Positions 26,001 through 38,000 of a stretch of DNA of 64,000 nucleotides are shown here, piece by piece (positions within the stretch are counted from its first letter, which is position 1; the number at the start of each line of letters is the position of its first letter). Below the pieces are notes generated by a model. The model had not been told where the DNA came from. It was given only the letters and a program-made list of their open reading frames with translations, and did no database searches. The stretch covers positions 248,001 through 312,000 of the forward strand of contig JAESUZ010000337.1 of assembly GCA_017311185.1 (NCBI GenBank). The letters run 5' to 3'. Made by a program: the position numbers and the translations under genes. The DNA comes from Proteles cristata cristata. Taxonomy: Eukaryota > Chordata > Mammalia > Carnivora > Hyaenidae.

Positions 26001-29000
26001 AAAAGTACCCATTCATGATGAAAAATTTCAGCAAATTATAAACAGAAAGGAACTATCTCATTCTGCTAAAGGGCACCTTAAAGTTAAAACCATATCTAAC
26101 TGTGAAAGACTCAATGCTCTGCCCCTAAGCCTGGGAATAAGGCAGGATGTCTGCTCTCACTGCATTTATTTATTCAACATCATACTGGAGGTTCTAGCTA
26201 GTGTAATAAGACAAGATAAAGAAATAGAAAGGCATACTAACTGGAAAAGAAGAAATAAATTTTCATTTTCACTGAAAGACGATCATTTATGTAAAAAATT
26301 CTAAGGAATCTAGAAAAGAGCTCCAGGAACTAATAAGCTTAGCAAAGTTGTAGGATACAAGCTCAATTTATAAAAAAAATCTTATTTCCATACATTACCA
26401 ACAATCTATTTGAAACTGATAATTAAAAACAGCTCTATTTATAATGGCATAAAGATATAAGGTATTTAAAATTGAACAAAACATGAATAAGACCTGTACA
26501 CTGAACACTGAAGAACATTAATGAGAGAAATTATGGGAAATCCACATAAGTGAGCCAGACACTATGTTCATGCATTAGTACTGTTAAAACATGTCAAGTT
26601 TTAAAACATGTCCCACTTTGGTGTACAGATTCAACACAGTCCTGATCAAAATCCCAGCAGACTTTTAAGAACAGTTGAAAAGCTGATCCTATCAAGAAGA
26701 TATGGTTTATCTATACCATGGAATACTACATGGCAATGAGAAACAACGAAATCTGGCCTGTGTAGCAACATGGATGGACCTTGAGGGTGTTATGTTGAGC
26801 GAAATAAGTCAGGCAGAGAAGGACAAATATCATATGTTTGCACGTATAGGAGGATTAGGAGGAACTTGACAGAGGAACAAGGGGAGAAGAAGGAGGGAAA
26901 TGGTGGGGGAAAGGGAGAGAGGCAAACCATGAGAGACTCTTGAATGCTGACAAAAACTGAGGACTGATGGATGTGGGGGGGAGGGATGGGCATGGAGGAG
27001 GACACTTGTGGGGATGAGCACTGGGTGTTATGTGGAAACTAATTTGACAATAAACTATTTGTAAAAAAAAAAAAAAAAAAAAAAAGCTGATCCTAAAATG
27101 TACACGGACATGAAAAGGACATGGAATAGGCAGGGGCTTCTCTGTCCACTGTTGAGGTCTCAGTGCCTAAAAGAGTTCCTGACTCACAGGAGGCTTATAT
27201 TAAATCAGCATTGAGTAAATAAATGGACTATGAATTATAGAGAATAAAACTAAAGGGAATGGGCCAAAAAATATTTTGGCCAAAAGAATAGTTTTTACTT
27301 CTGGACAAGAGGATAATGACTGATATTTTAAACATGTTTTGTCTATGTTCTCTAAGAGGTACACACTACTTTTATATTTAAAAATTATATTTGATTATAT
27401 GAAAAACCCACAACTAACATTATACTCAATGGGAATAAACTGAGAGCTTTTCCCCTAAGGTCAGGAGCAAGACAAGGATGTCCACTCTCACCACTTTTAT
27501 TCAACATAATACTGGAAGTTCTAGCTACAGCAATCAGAAAAGAAAAACAAATAAAAGGCATCCAGGGAGCCTGGGTGGCTCAGTCGGTTAAGTGTCCAAC
27601 TCTTGATACTGGCTCAGGTCATGACCTCATGGTTCATGGGATCAAGCCCCACACCGGGCTCTGTGGTCTGCTTGGGATTCTCTCTCTTCCTCTCTGTGCC
27701 CCTCTCCCACTCGCTCAGATGTGTGTGCATGCGCTCTTTCAAAATAAACAAACATTTAAAAAATTAAAAAAAAAAAAGAGAGAGAGAGAGGGGTGCCTGG
27801 GTAGCTCAGTCAGTTGAGCGTCTGACTTTGGCTCAGGTCATGATCTTATGCTTTGTGGGTTGGAGTCCTTCATTAGGCTCCACTGCTTTGATTTGGTGTC
27901 TCCCTGTCTCTCTATCCCTCCCCTGTTTATGCACTCTTTCTCTCTCAAAAATAAATGAACATTTAAAAAATTAAAAAAAAAAAAAGAAAATATATCCAAA
28001 TTGGTACTGAAAAAGTTAAACTTTCATTATCTACAGATGATATTATAATATATATAGAAAACAGCTACTAGAACTGATAGGTAAATTCAGTGAGATCTCA
28101 GGATGCAAAACCAATATACAGAAATCCATTGCATTTCTATACACTGATAATGAAGCAGTAGAAATTAAGAAAACAATCCCATTTACAACTGCGCCAAAAG
28201 TAACAAAATGCCTAGGAATAAACTAAGAATTATCTCAAGAGGTGAAAGACCTATACTCCGAAAACTATAAAACATTGAAGACAACACAAAGAAATGGAAA
28301 GACATCCCATGTTCATGGACTGGAAGAACAACTACTAAGCAATCTAGATATTTAACACTATTCCTATCAAAACACCAACAGCATTTTTCCACAGAACTAG
28401 AACAAACAATCCTAAAATTTGTTTGGAACCACGAACGACCCTGAATAGCCAAAGTAATCTTAAAAAAGCAAAGCAAAACTGCAGATATCACAACTCCATA
28501 TTTCAAATTATATTACAAAGTCGTAATCAAAACAGTATGGTACAGGCACAAAAACAGACACATAGATCAAAGGAACAGAATAGAAAACCCAGAAATAAAC
28601 TCACAATATGGTCAATCAATCTTTGACAAAGGAGGCAAGGCTTTGCAATGGGAAAAGGACAGTCTCTTCAATAAATGGTACTGGGAGAACCGGACAGCTA
28701 GATGCAAAAGAATGAAACTGGACCACTTTCTTTCACCATACACAAAAATAACCTCAAAATGGATTAAAGACCTAGCTATGAGACCTGAAACCATAAAAAT
28801 CCTAGAATAGAGCACAGGCAGTAATATCTTTGACACTGGCCAGAACAACTTTTTTCTAGATCTGCCTCCTGAGGCAAGGAAAATAAAAGCAAAAATAAAC
28901 TATTGGGACTACATCAAAATAAAAAGCTTCTACATAGTAAAGGAAACAACCAACAAAACTAAAAGGCAACCTACAGAATGAGATAAGATACTTGCAAATG

Positions 29001-32000
29001 ACATATCTGATAAAGTTAGTATCTAAAATATGTAAAGAACTTCTATGACTCAACACCCAAAAGACAAATAATCCATTTAAAAATGAACAGAAGGCATGGA
29101 CAGACATTACCCCAAAGAAGACATCTCAATGGCCAAGAGACACTTGAAAAGGTGCCCCACATCACTTATCATCAGGGAAACACAAGTCACAGCGAGTTAT
29201 CACCTCACACCTGTCACAATGGCTAAAATAGAAAAATATAAGAAACAATAGGTACTGGTGAGGATGTGGAGAAAAAGGAACCCTCCCTCATGCACTGTTA
29301 GTGGGAATGCAAACTGGTACAGCCACTGTGAAAAACAGAACAGAGGTTCTTCAAAATTTAAAAATAGAACTACCCTACAACCCAGTAATCACACTGCTGG
29401 GTATTTACCCAAAGAATATGAAAACACTAATTCAAAAGAATATATGCATCCCTATGTTTACGGCATTATTTACAATAAACCAAACTATGGAAGCAGCCCA
29501 AGTGTCCATCAATAGACGAATGGTTAAAGAAGATGTGGTATGTATATACAATGGAATATTACTCAGTCATAAAAAAGAATGAAATGTTGCCATTTGCAAC
29601 AACACAGATGGAGCTAGAGAGTATTATGCTAAGTGAAATAAGCCCGTCAGAGAAAGACAGATGCCATTTGATTTCACTCATATGTGGAATTTAAGAAACA
29701 AAACAAATGAACCAAGGGGAAAAAAGAGGTAAACCAAAAAACAGACTCCTAACTATAGAGAATAAATACATGGTTACCACAGGGGAGGTGGGTGGGGGGA
29801 TATGTGAAATAGGTAAAGAGGATTAAGAGTAAGCACACTTATCTTGATGAGCATGGTGTAATATATGGAACTGCTGACTCACTATACTGTACACCTGAAA
29901 CTAATGTAACACTGTATGTTACCTATATTGGAAATAAGATAAAAAATTTAAAAGTAAAAATAAAAATTACATTTAATTTTTGTATCTATATAAGATGATG
30001 GATGTTATCTAAACTTACTGCAGTAAATAATTTTACAATGCATCTAAGTCAAACCATTACTCTGTACACCTTTTACAGCGATGTATGTCAATTTTACCTC
30101 AATAAAACGAAAAAAAAAAAAAAGACAAATACCTAATACAAAATAAACCAATCAACGAGATGAGTATAAGTCTAGACCTTAAATAATCTGCAATCATAAA
30201 TGCTTTGTGTTTCCTATTTCTGCATGACTGATTACTTTTAAATATAAAATGATTATACCCTGGGCAAAGGCACTATCCTTTGCCCTACAATACAAACTTG
30301 TTATTGTCACTACTGTACCCTTAAATTTAGAATTTATTGTCATACTGCCAAAACAATTATATTTGAATAGATAATATATGGATGTGGTACAATATTAGAA
30401 AGATGTCAGAATACACAAAAAGTAAAATATCTCTTTCCCACCCTCAGTCTTCTCAGAGGCAACCAGTCTTTACGATTTTTAAACACACGTGTACATATAT
30501 TCTCCCCCAGATTGTCATTTGTCTTGATTTTCAAGGTGTTTTGCCACACGAAACATCTTTATTTCTATACCTTTGCATTTCATCCTTTCCTCCCAGTGTG
30601 GGAGGAAACACCGGTATGGCTCCCGGTGTTTATGTCACACTGAAAGACCTTCTCTAATTTGAGGTCATTTTAAAAAATTCTCTTATGGCTTAGTCTAGTA
30701 TTTTTACACCTTCATTTTATTTATGAGAATGTTTGGCATTGATCTGAGTCTAAAGAATGAGACAGGGATCCAAGTGGGTTTTTTCCAAGTTCAAAACACA
30801 TGTATCCCAACATGATTTACTGAAAAAAAATATTTTTTTTCTACTAATATGAAATGCCAGCTTTATATTAACTTGAATTTCCCTTATAAATCTGGACTCT
30901 ATTTGGGAGCAAGTCCCTCAAGATTTTAATTAATCCAACGTTATACATGTTTTAAGATCTGGGAGTCTTAGTCATTTCTCATTACTTTTTTCAGATTTTT
31001 CTCTTAGCGAATTCTGAATGTGAAGTCTAGAATCAGCTTACTTAGTTTAAAACAACAACAACAAATCTTGTCCATACATGTGTTGAGATGAAATTATAGA
31101 TTCAATTAGGGAGAACCAATTTCTTTATAATACTGAATCTTCTTATGAAAGAACCTGTCTGCCTTTTCTTTTTATTCAAGTTTATTATTTCTTTGTCTTG
31201 TTTAAGTTTCTTTTTTAAAAAAGCCGATTTTCTGACGGGGCGGGGGAGGGGCAGAGAGAGACAGAGAGAAAATCCCAAGGAAGCTCCGCACTGCACTGCC
31301 AGCACAGAGCCCATGCACAGCTCAAAGCCACGAACTGGGAGATCATGACCTGAGCCAAAATCAGGAGTCAGATGACGACTGAGCGAGCCACCAGGTGCCC
31401 TAAAAGTTTCTTTACGTACTTTCACATTTAGTAAATTTATTCCTAAGTACTAAGTATTTTACCTTTTTCCTCTCTAACATAATTTAGATATTTTCTCCCT
31501 ACACATTGTCTCCCTGGTAGTTTCTATATAGAAAGGCTACTAATTTTAAAATTAATTTTTATATTAATTTTTTAATTTATAATTTTCATATTAATATTTG
31601 TATTCAGCCACATTGCTGAATTCTTTTTTGTTTATAACAGTTTTCCAAGAATTTCAATTTCCAATTTGTTTTCTAGGAATTTCTAGATATATATCATGTA
31701 ACCTGCAAACAGTGGAAATTTTGTCTCCTCCTTTGCAAATGTTATACCTTGTTTACATTTCTTGTCTAACTCTATCAACTAGTATTTCCAGGAGTACATT
31801 AGGTAATGTTGACACTGAATCTTCTTCTCATTTCTAATTTTACTAGGAATACTTCTCGTGTTTTCTAGTGTTACTCTGTGAAAACATAATGTTGATTTAT
31901 AATAAGGTATATTTTCTCATACCACAGATAACTACTCACATTTTAAGAATTTCGAATCAAGAATGAATGCTGAATTTGGTCAGGTGTCTTTTTAATCATT

Positions 32001-35000
32001 TCTAGAGTTGAATGTATGATTATTTTTCCCTTTGATCATTAATACGGCAAATTATAGCAATAATTCCTGATACTGAACCACACTTATTCTTGGAATGAAG
32101 TCTACAATCGATGACGGTGGATTATTTTGCTGTTGTTGTTGCACTGCTTGTTTCCTTTTAAACCTTATTTTATTTGGTTATTTATAGGTAGGAATGACTT
32201 ACAGTTTCTTATTGTATGTATACATGCCTTTTTTAGGTTTTTGCATCAATATTATTCAATTATTATATTATGCTCATTTAGTAAAAAGATGTTTCTTCCT
32301 CTTCCATACCATGGAGAAGTTTAAACATTGAACATCTGTTTATATGTTAAATGCTGAAGTTACTTATGCCTTTAAAGTTTGCTGGGATGATTCATTTGTG
32401 AAACCATACATGCTTGGTGAATTTGGGGATGGGCATGGTAGGCAGGAAGCTTTTTTACTTTCCTTTCTATGGTAACTGGGCTCCTTAGATTTTTCTATCT
32501 TGTGAATACATTATTTCTTGAAAATTACAAATTTCATCCACATGCACGGATATTTATAGAGGAATAAGTAAATTACTGCCTTATTATTCTTTTAATAACT
32601 ACTATGTCTGTATAATTATATCCCCATTCTCTTATTTGGTATATTTAGGCTTTCTTGCTTTAAAAAGTTATTGAATAAAAGAATTCTCTTTATAGGAATA
32701 TGAATGTTTACTAGATATTTCTTGAAGAACTGAAATAAAGAGTCGCTCAGGCACAATTCCCTTAAATTAAGAAAGAACTGTTACATTTATATATGTGTAA
32801 GTAGCTTATTAACATCTTCTAATAAAAATACCTTTTTTGATCAATTTCTTGTTGCTGTTTAACATGTTTCTTCTCAAATTCACGGATATTTTCCACACCA
32901 ATTTCTTCACAGAAGTGTTGAAAAATATTATCTTCAACCTTTTAAATTATTTCAAAACAATTGGTTTTATAATTAAATTTAGAAAGTATATAGACAGTCC
33001 TTAAATTTAAATTCTTCCCATCAAGAACTCCTGTAATAGGCCAAAAAGCATTATTGTACTCTGAGGAGCCAGTGATTTCTTTTTCTTTAACTCCACAAAC
33101 TACACCCATCTATTTTCAAATTTCTTACTCTAAAAACTAAATAAGGAAGCTCATAATTGGCCTTATTAACTGTCTTGGCTTTATGAAGTGTTTAACAAAA
33201 TCAGAAATATTTCCTTTACATTAGCTACACCATAATGTAACATTCTACATAAATAAATAAAATATTCTTTATATAGGAGTAAGTAATACTAGAGAGTCCA
33301 GGGCAATAGAAGCCATGAGGACTGGGACATTGAATTAAGACACCTCAGAAAGATGTGGAAAAACTAGAATGAGCCAAATCCCAACAAAATAACATTTAAC
33401 CTCAGTATCTTTAAAGCCCTGCATTTATATACAATTATAGGATAAGAGAGACCAGCTTTTAACAGCAGGACATATTAAAATGTTTCAGGTTTTAGTCTGA
33501 ATATAAATTATGAATGTGATAGGATTCATGCAGTGCTAGGTTATAATTTACAAAACTAGATAATCAAAACTATGGAGAGCTACAGTACATGTGTTGAGTC
33601 CCATGGTGCTTTGTACAGGTCAGACAATATTCTGACATTAAACTTTGTTCGGGCATGGATTAACAGAGAGCCCAGAGGACGGTTGCCAGAGCCAGTCTTA
33701 AATCCATGGTAAACGTACATGATAAAAACATTAGGGGTACTTAACCCGGAAAAGAGATAATTAAGGAGCAACGTCAGTGTGGTTTCCAATCCTGGGACAC
33801 AAGGCAGAACTAAAGCAATGGGTGGAAGTTACTCAGGGATGGTGTGACAGACGACTTTCCATCAGAGATCAGAGAAGATCAACGGCAGAATGAATTAAGC
33901 CACAAAGTTTCTGTCATGTTATAAGAAGAGGCCAGATGACCAAACTTTTGTTGCCCCAGAGGCAAGCGCTAGCCTGGTATATACAATAAATGTCCAAGAA
34001 ATAATTACTGAGGGAATAAGTAACTTTAAAAAGGAATCTGAATGAAAAGCTCGTTCTTTCCTGGTGTTAAGGGCAGCGGGAGAAAAAAAGGCTATCATTA
34101 GTACACTGGGGAGGGAGAGACTGGAGAGCAGAAGAGAGAGTATGCACTGGTCATGATCTTGTGAGAGGGGCCACAGTGGTTCCCCAAAACCACAAACTCA
34201 TTTGGCAGACCAGTAAAACCAGGCACTTAATCACACTGCTTTAGTGTACATGCAAGAAGCCCTACATCTGGTTTCTGGTCTAGAACTGTATCTGACATGC
34301 CGATCAGTGGTAAATACACGATGCATGACCTTATCTATCTTCTCTTGAAATTCTTCAATTCGTTGTTGTCGTTCTTTGATGCCTTCACTCAACATAGTAC
34401 ATTGCGACTCAATGTTCAGCAGTTCACTTTGAAGCTGAGATTGTTCCTAATTACAAGAGAAAAATTTCTTTTTAAAATAGCTATTTTAGCTTTAGATGAT
34501 GAAGCAAAAAGAAACCTGTGATATGTGTCTTTCAGAATAAAAGGAATCCATGAGATAAGGTAACTACAGGCACAACTGTATATCAAGATTAACAACCATA
34601 AAAATAAACCATAATGTAATCTCCATTATGGGGTAAAGTGTAAAAATTACATGATGTTATATAACTGTAATTCCTGAAATTCTCTGTCCTGGTTCTAATC
34701 TCCATCAAAAATTTTTTTTTAATTTTTAATGTTTTTTATTTATTTCTAGGAGAGAGAGAGTGAGAGAGAGAGAGACAGTGTAAGCAGGGGAGGGTCAGAG
34801 AGAGAGGGAGTCACAGACTCTGAAACACGCTCCAGGCTCTGAGCTGGCAGTCAGCACAGAGCCCGACACGGGGCTCGAACCCACGAACCGCGAGATCATG
34901 ACCTAAGCGAAAGTCGGATGCTTAACCGACTAAGCCACCCAGGCGCCCCATAAGCTCCATCAAGTTTTATGTAAGCCCATATTACCCGGTAAAAAGCAGC

Positions 35001-38000
35001 AAGTTGCTTCTTTTTAATCATCTCTAGTTCACTCTGGGAATATTTGAGTCGTGTATGAGTTCCTTGTACTAGAGTCTGTATTTGTTTCAAGTCGGCTTCC
35101 TTGCGAAGTATCTTCATCAGATCCTAACAAGGGAGAGAAACAGGAGAACATTTTACAAGAGAACAGCACTTTCATTTTTCAGTGATCTCATAATTTCACT
35201 GATTTTTATATATAACTAGACCCACGCCCCATCCTCCCTTCTTTTCTTTTTTAAATTTAAGTTTATTTATGTGAGAGAGAGAGAGAGAGAGCGTGCGCGC
35301 GCCCGTGTCTGAGCAGGCAGAGGGGAGCAGAGAGAGAGAGGGAGAGCGAGAGAATCCCAAGCAGGCTCCACACCAGCAGGACTGAGCCCGATGTGGGGCT
35401 CGAACTCATGAACGGTGAGACTGTGACCTGAGATGAAATCAAGAGTCAGATGCTTAACTGATGGAGCCTCACAGGTGCTCCCCATCTTTCCTTCTTCTGA
35501 TAAGAGACTAAGCACACAAGCCATCTGGAGTGGCCACGACGCCCTACAACAAGCACCCCAGAAACTAACATACTTCCTGGTAGGAAAAGCAAGGAGTGGG
35601 AAGTGTGTTCCATACACAGCATATACGTGGTAGAAATGATCGCCCCTGCTTTCGGTGCATCCCCTTCTCCTTCGCCCACCCCATTACTCAACCAGGCGAA
35701 CTTCCTAGTGTATGTATGTTCTCCTGTACTTTTACTCCCAGTCTTTACATGGATATTTGTGTACACACAGTAACTCGTTTTACAAATTCAGAATCATATT
35801 GAATATGCTTTTCTGCCTCCTGTTTTTCTCTTTCAGTTAGTCACAAAACTCAATTGATAAAGCTCTAGATTAATTCTTTCAATGGCTGCATATAACTCAG
35901 AGTGTAACTTGTATGCACACCTTGAGTGTTCATGGTTTTGTTTCCATGCAATAGATCCTCAGGGTGTGATCAAGAGGTCAAAGGTATTCATGTGTTTAAC
36001 AGCTGCTACCACTGCTTTCCCAAAGCCTAGAACAGCTCTCCATTCCATATAGAGCATTTTTTTCATATTTGTTAGCCAATGGACAACCTCCTCCTACAAA
36101 CTGTCTAATCTTATCCTTTCCCCAGATGTTCTATCATAAATGTCTTTTTCATGTCAACTTGGAAAGAACTCTTTGATAAGTACAGAACCTAGTCTTTATT
36201 TTAAACTTACTAATCTCAGGGAATTCTTCATTTGTAAAAATTAGAATATCATTTTATCAAGTTAAAAAGTCCTCAGTAAGGGGCACCTGGGTGGTGGCTC
36301 AGTTGGTTAAGCATCAGACTTTGGCTCAGGTCATGATCTTGTGGTTTGTGAGTTCGAGCCCCTCATTGGGTTTTGTGCTGACAGCTCAGAGCCTGGAGCC
36401 TGCTTCAGATTCTGTGTCTCCCTCTCTCTCTGCCCCTCTCTTGCTCACCTCTGTCTCTCTCTAAAATAAATAACATTTTAAAAATTAAAAAAAAGATTCT
36501 ATGTTTAAGAAAGAATCAATAATATTTAAAAATTTTTAAATGTTTATTTATTTTTGAGAGTGAAAGAGAGGCAGGCCACAAGTCGGGGGAGGGGCAGAGA
36601 GGGCGGGAGACAGAATCGGAAGCAGGTTCCATGCTCTGAGCTGTCAGCACAGAGCCCGACGCAGGGCTCGAACTCACAAACCGTGAGATCATGACCTGAG
36701 CTGAAGTCAAATGCTTAACCAAATGAGCCACCCAGGCGCCCCCAAATATATTTTAAATAATAACAACAAACATGTATATAGTACTCACACAAGCCTGACA
36801 CCATTTTAAGTATTTTAACTGGATTATCTGATTTAATCCTTAAAATAACCCTAAAAGGAAGGCGCTTTTATTCTCCCCATTTTATAGGTAGGAAAACTAA
36901 GATACAAAGGGGGTAGGTATCTTGCCCAAGGTCATACTGCCAATAAGCGGCAGAGTGAGGATTCAAACTCAGGCAGTGTGGCTACAGAATTTATGCTCCT
37001 AGGTACTTTGTTGTTCTCTCTCTCTCCAGAATGTGTAATGAGGGGCACCTGGGTGGCTCAGTCAGTTAAGCTTCCAACTCTTGATTTTGGCTCAGGTCAT
37101 GATCTTCCAGTTTGTGAGTTCGAGCCTCGCATCAGGCTCTGTGGTGACTGTGGTGCCTGCTTGGGATTCTGTCTCACTCCCTCTCTGCCCTTCCCCCACT
37201 TGCTCTCTCTCTCTTTCAAAATAAATAAACTTAAAAAAATGTTTTTAATGTGTAATGATGCATCTCTGGTAACAGCAAAAACAAACACATCAATTATTGG
37301 AGACTGGTTAAATAAACACAATCTTACTATGAAATACCAGGCAGGATTCGTTAAAAATAAGCGGCTCTCTGTATGCTAAGATGAAAACATGTCCGTGTTA
37401 TATAATGTTAAATGAAAAAGCTTGTTGCAAACACTATTTGTAGCAAAAGTCTATCGTAAAACAAGCAGGAAAAATAATACGTATACTTGCATATACAGAG
37501 AAAATTTCCAGAGGCCATATATCAAACTGTTTAGCAAATATCACTGCGATGTAAGGAGGTAAGAGAAAGATTTCTGTATTTTAATTTATTCTATTTTGCT
37601 TTACTTGATTTTTTTTTTAAAACAGGCATAGTCCTTGTATTACCACAAAAATGTGTTTAAACACACAGTTATTCAACTTAGTAAACCACAACCTCTATAG
37701 CACAGGCTCACCTTCAATTCCTGGATCAGCTGGGTTCTTCTGTCTCTTAGTTTCTTTATCTCCTTCTCATCCCAGCATCTAGCTTTGTATTTTAAGTCAC
37801 TTGACCCTCCAGAGATCACCCCAGATTTTAAAAATAATGTTCCATCAAGAGCTACTGTCTGCAAAATTAAAAATATTTTATCCTGGAGAGATGTACACAA
37901 GATAAAAAATTGAAGATAACATGAAAGCTGCGAATTTATAGGTGAGAAAAACCACTTAATGAAATTTATGAATAAAATACCCAACTTATGAAGGGATGGA

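Larger units (their letters stand above)
23700..27135 (+). mobile_element. Old LINE-1 ORF2 region, interrupted by younger insertions
   Basis: Pieces at about 23700-24928, 25510-26697 and 27086-27135 resemble L1 ORF2 (for example CAACATCATACTGGAGG near 26177). They contain many stops. A 27-bp tandem duplication sits at 23927-23980. Left edge is uncertain. Confidence 0.6.
27385..30123 (+). mobile_element. LINE-1, 5'-truncated, ORF2 3' part and 3'UTR
   Basis: Recognisable ORF2 sequence from CCCACAACTAACATTATACT through the C-terminal segment near 29340-29520, then a 3'UTR and A-tail at about 30110-30123. Stops and frameshifts break ORF2, so it is not active. Interrupted by two SINEs at 27564-27986. 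Confidence 0.8.
22402..32831 (-). other. SMC1B intron 15, 10.4 kb, LINE-1-filled
   Basis: Mostly L1 material: nested L1s at 23.7-27.1 kb, a longer L1 at 27.4-30.1 kb, an old reversed L1 at 30.4-32.6 kb, a MIR at about 23145-23330, and several SINEs. No exon recognised. Confidence 0.75.
35124..37711 (-). other. SMC1B intron 12
   Basis: Holds four SINEs (35250-35482 -, 36280-36494 +, 36537-36742 -, 37042-37246 +) and a MIR (36775-36990). The 35.5-36.25 kb part weakly resembles an old reversed L1. Confidence 0.65.

Noticed and set aside
29258..29582. Overlapping open frames
   Set aside because: Remnants of L1 ORF2 near the 3' end of the element at 27385-30123; frames are broken.
34896..35117. 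Open frame extending SMC1B exon 13 into the SINE
   Set aside because: As a normal coding end it is rejected: the next exon joins in frame at a GT donor. It is kept only as the predicted outcome of intron retention.
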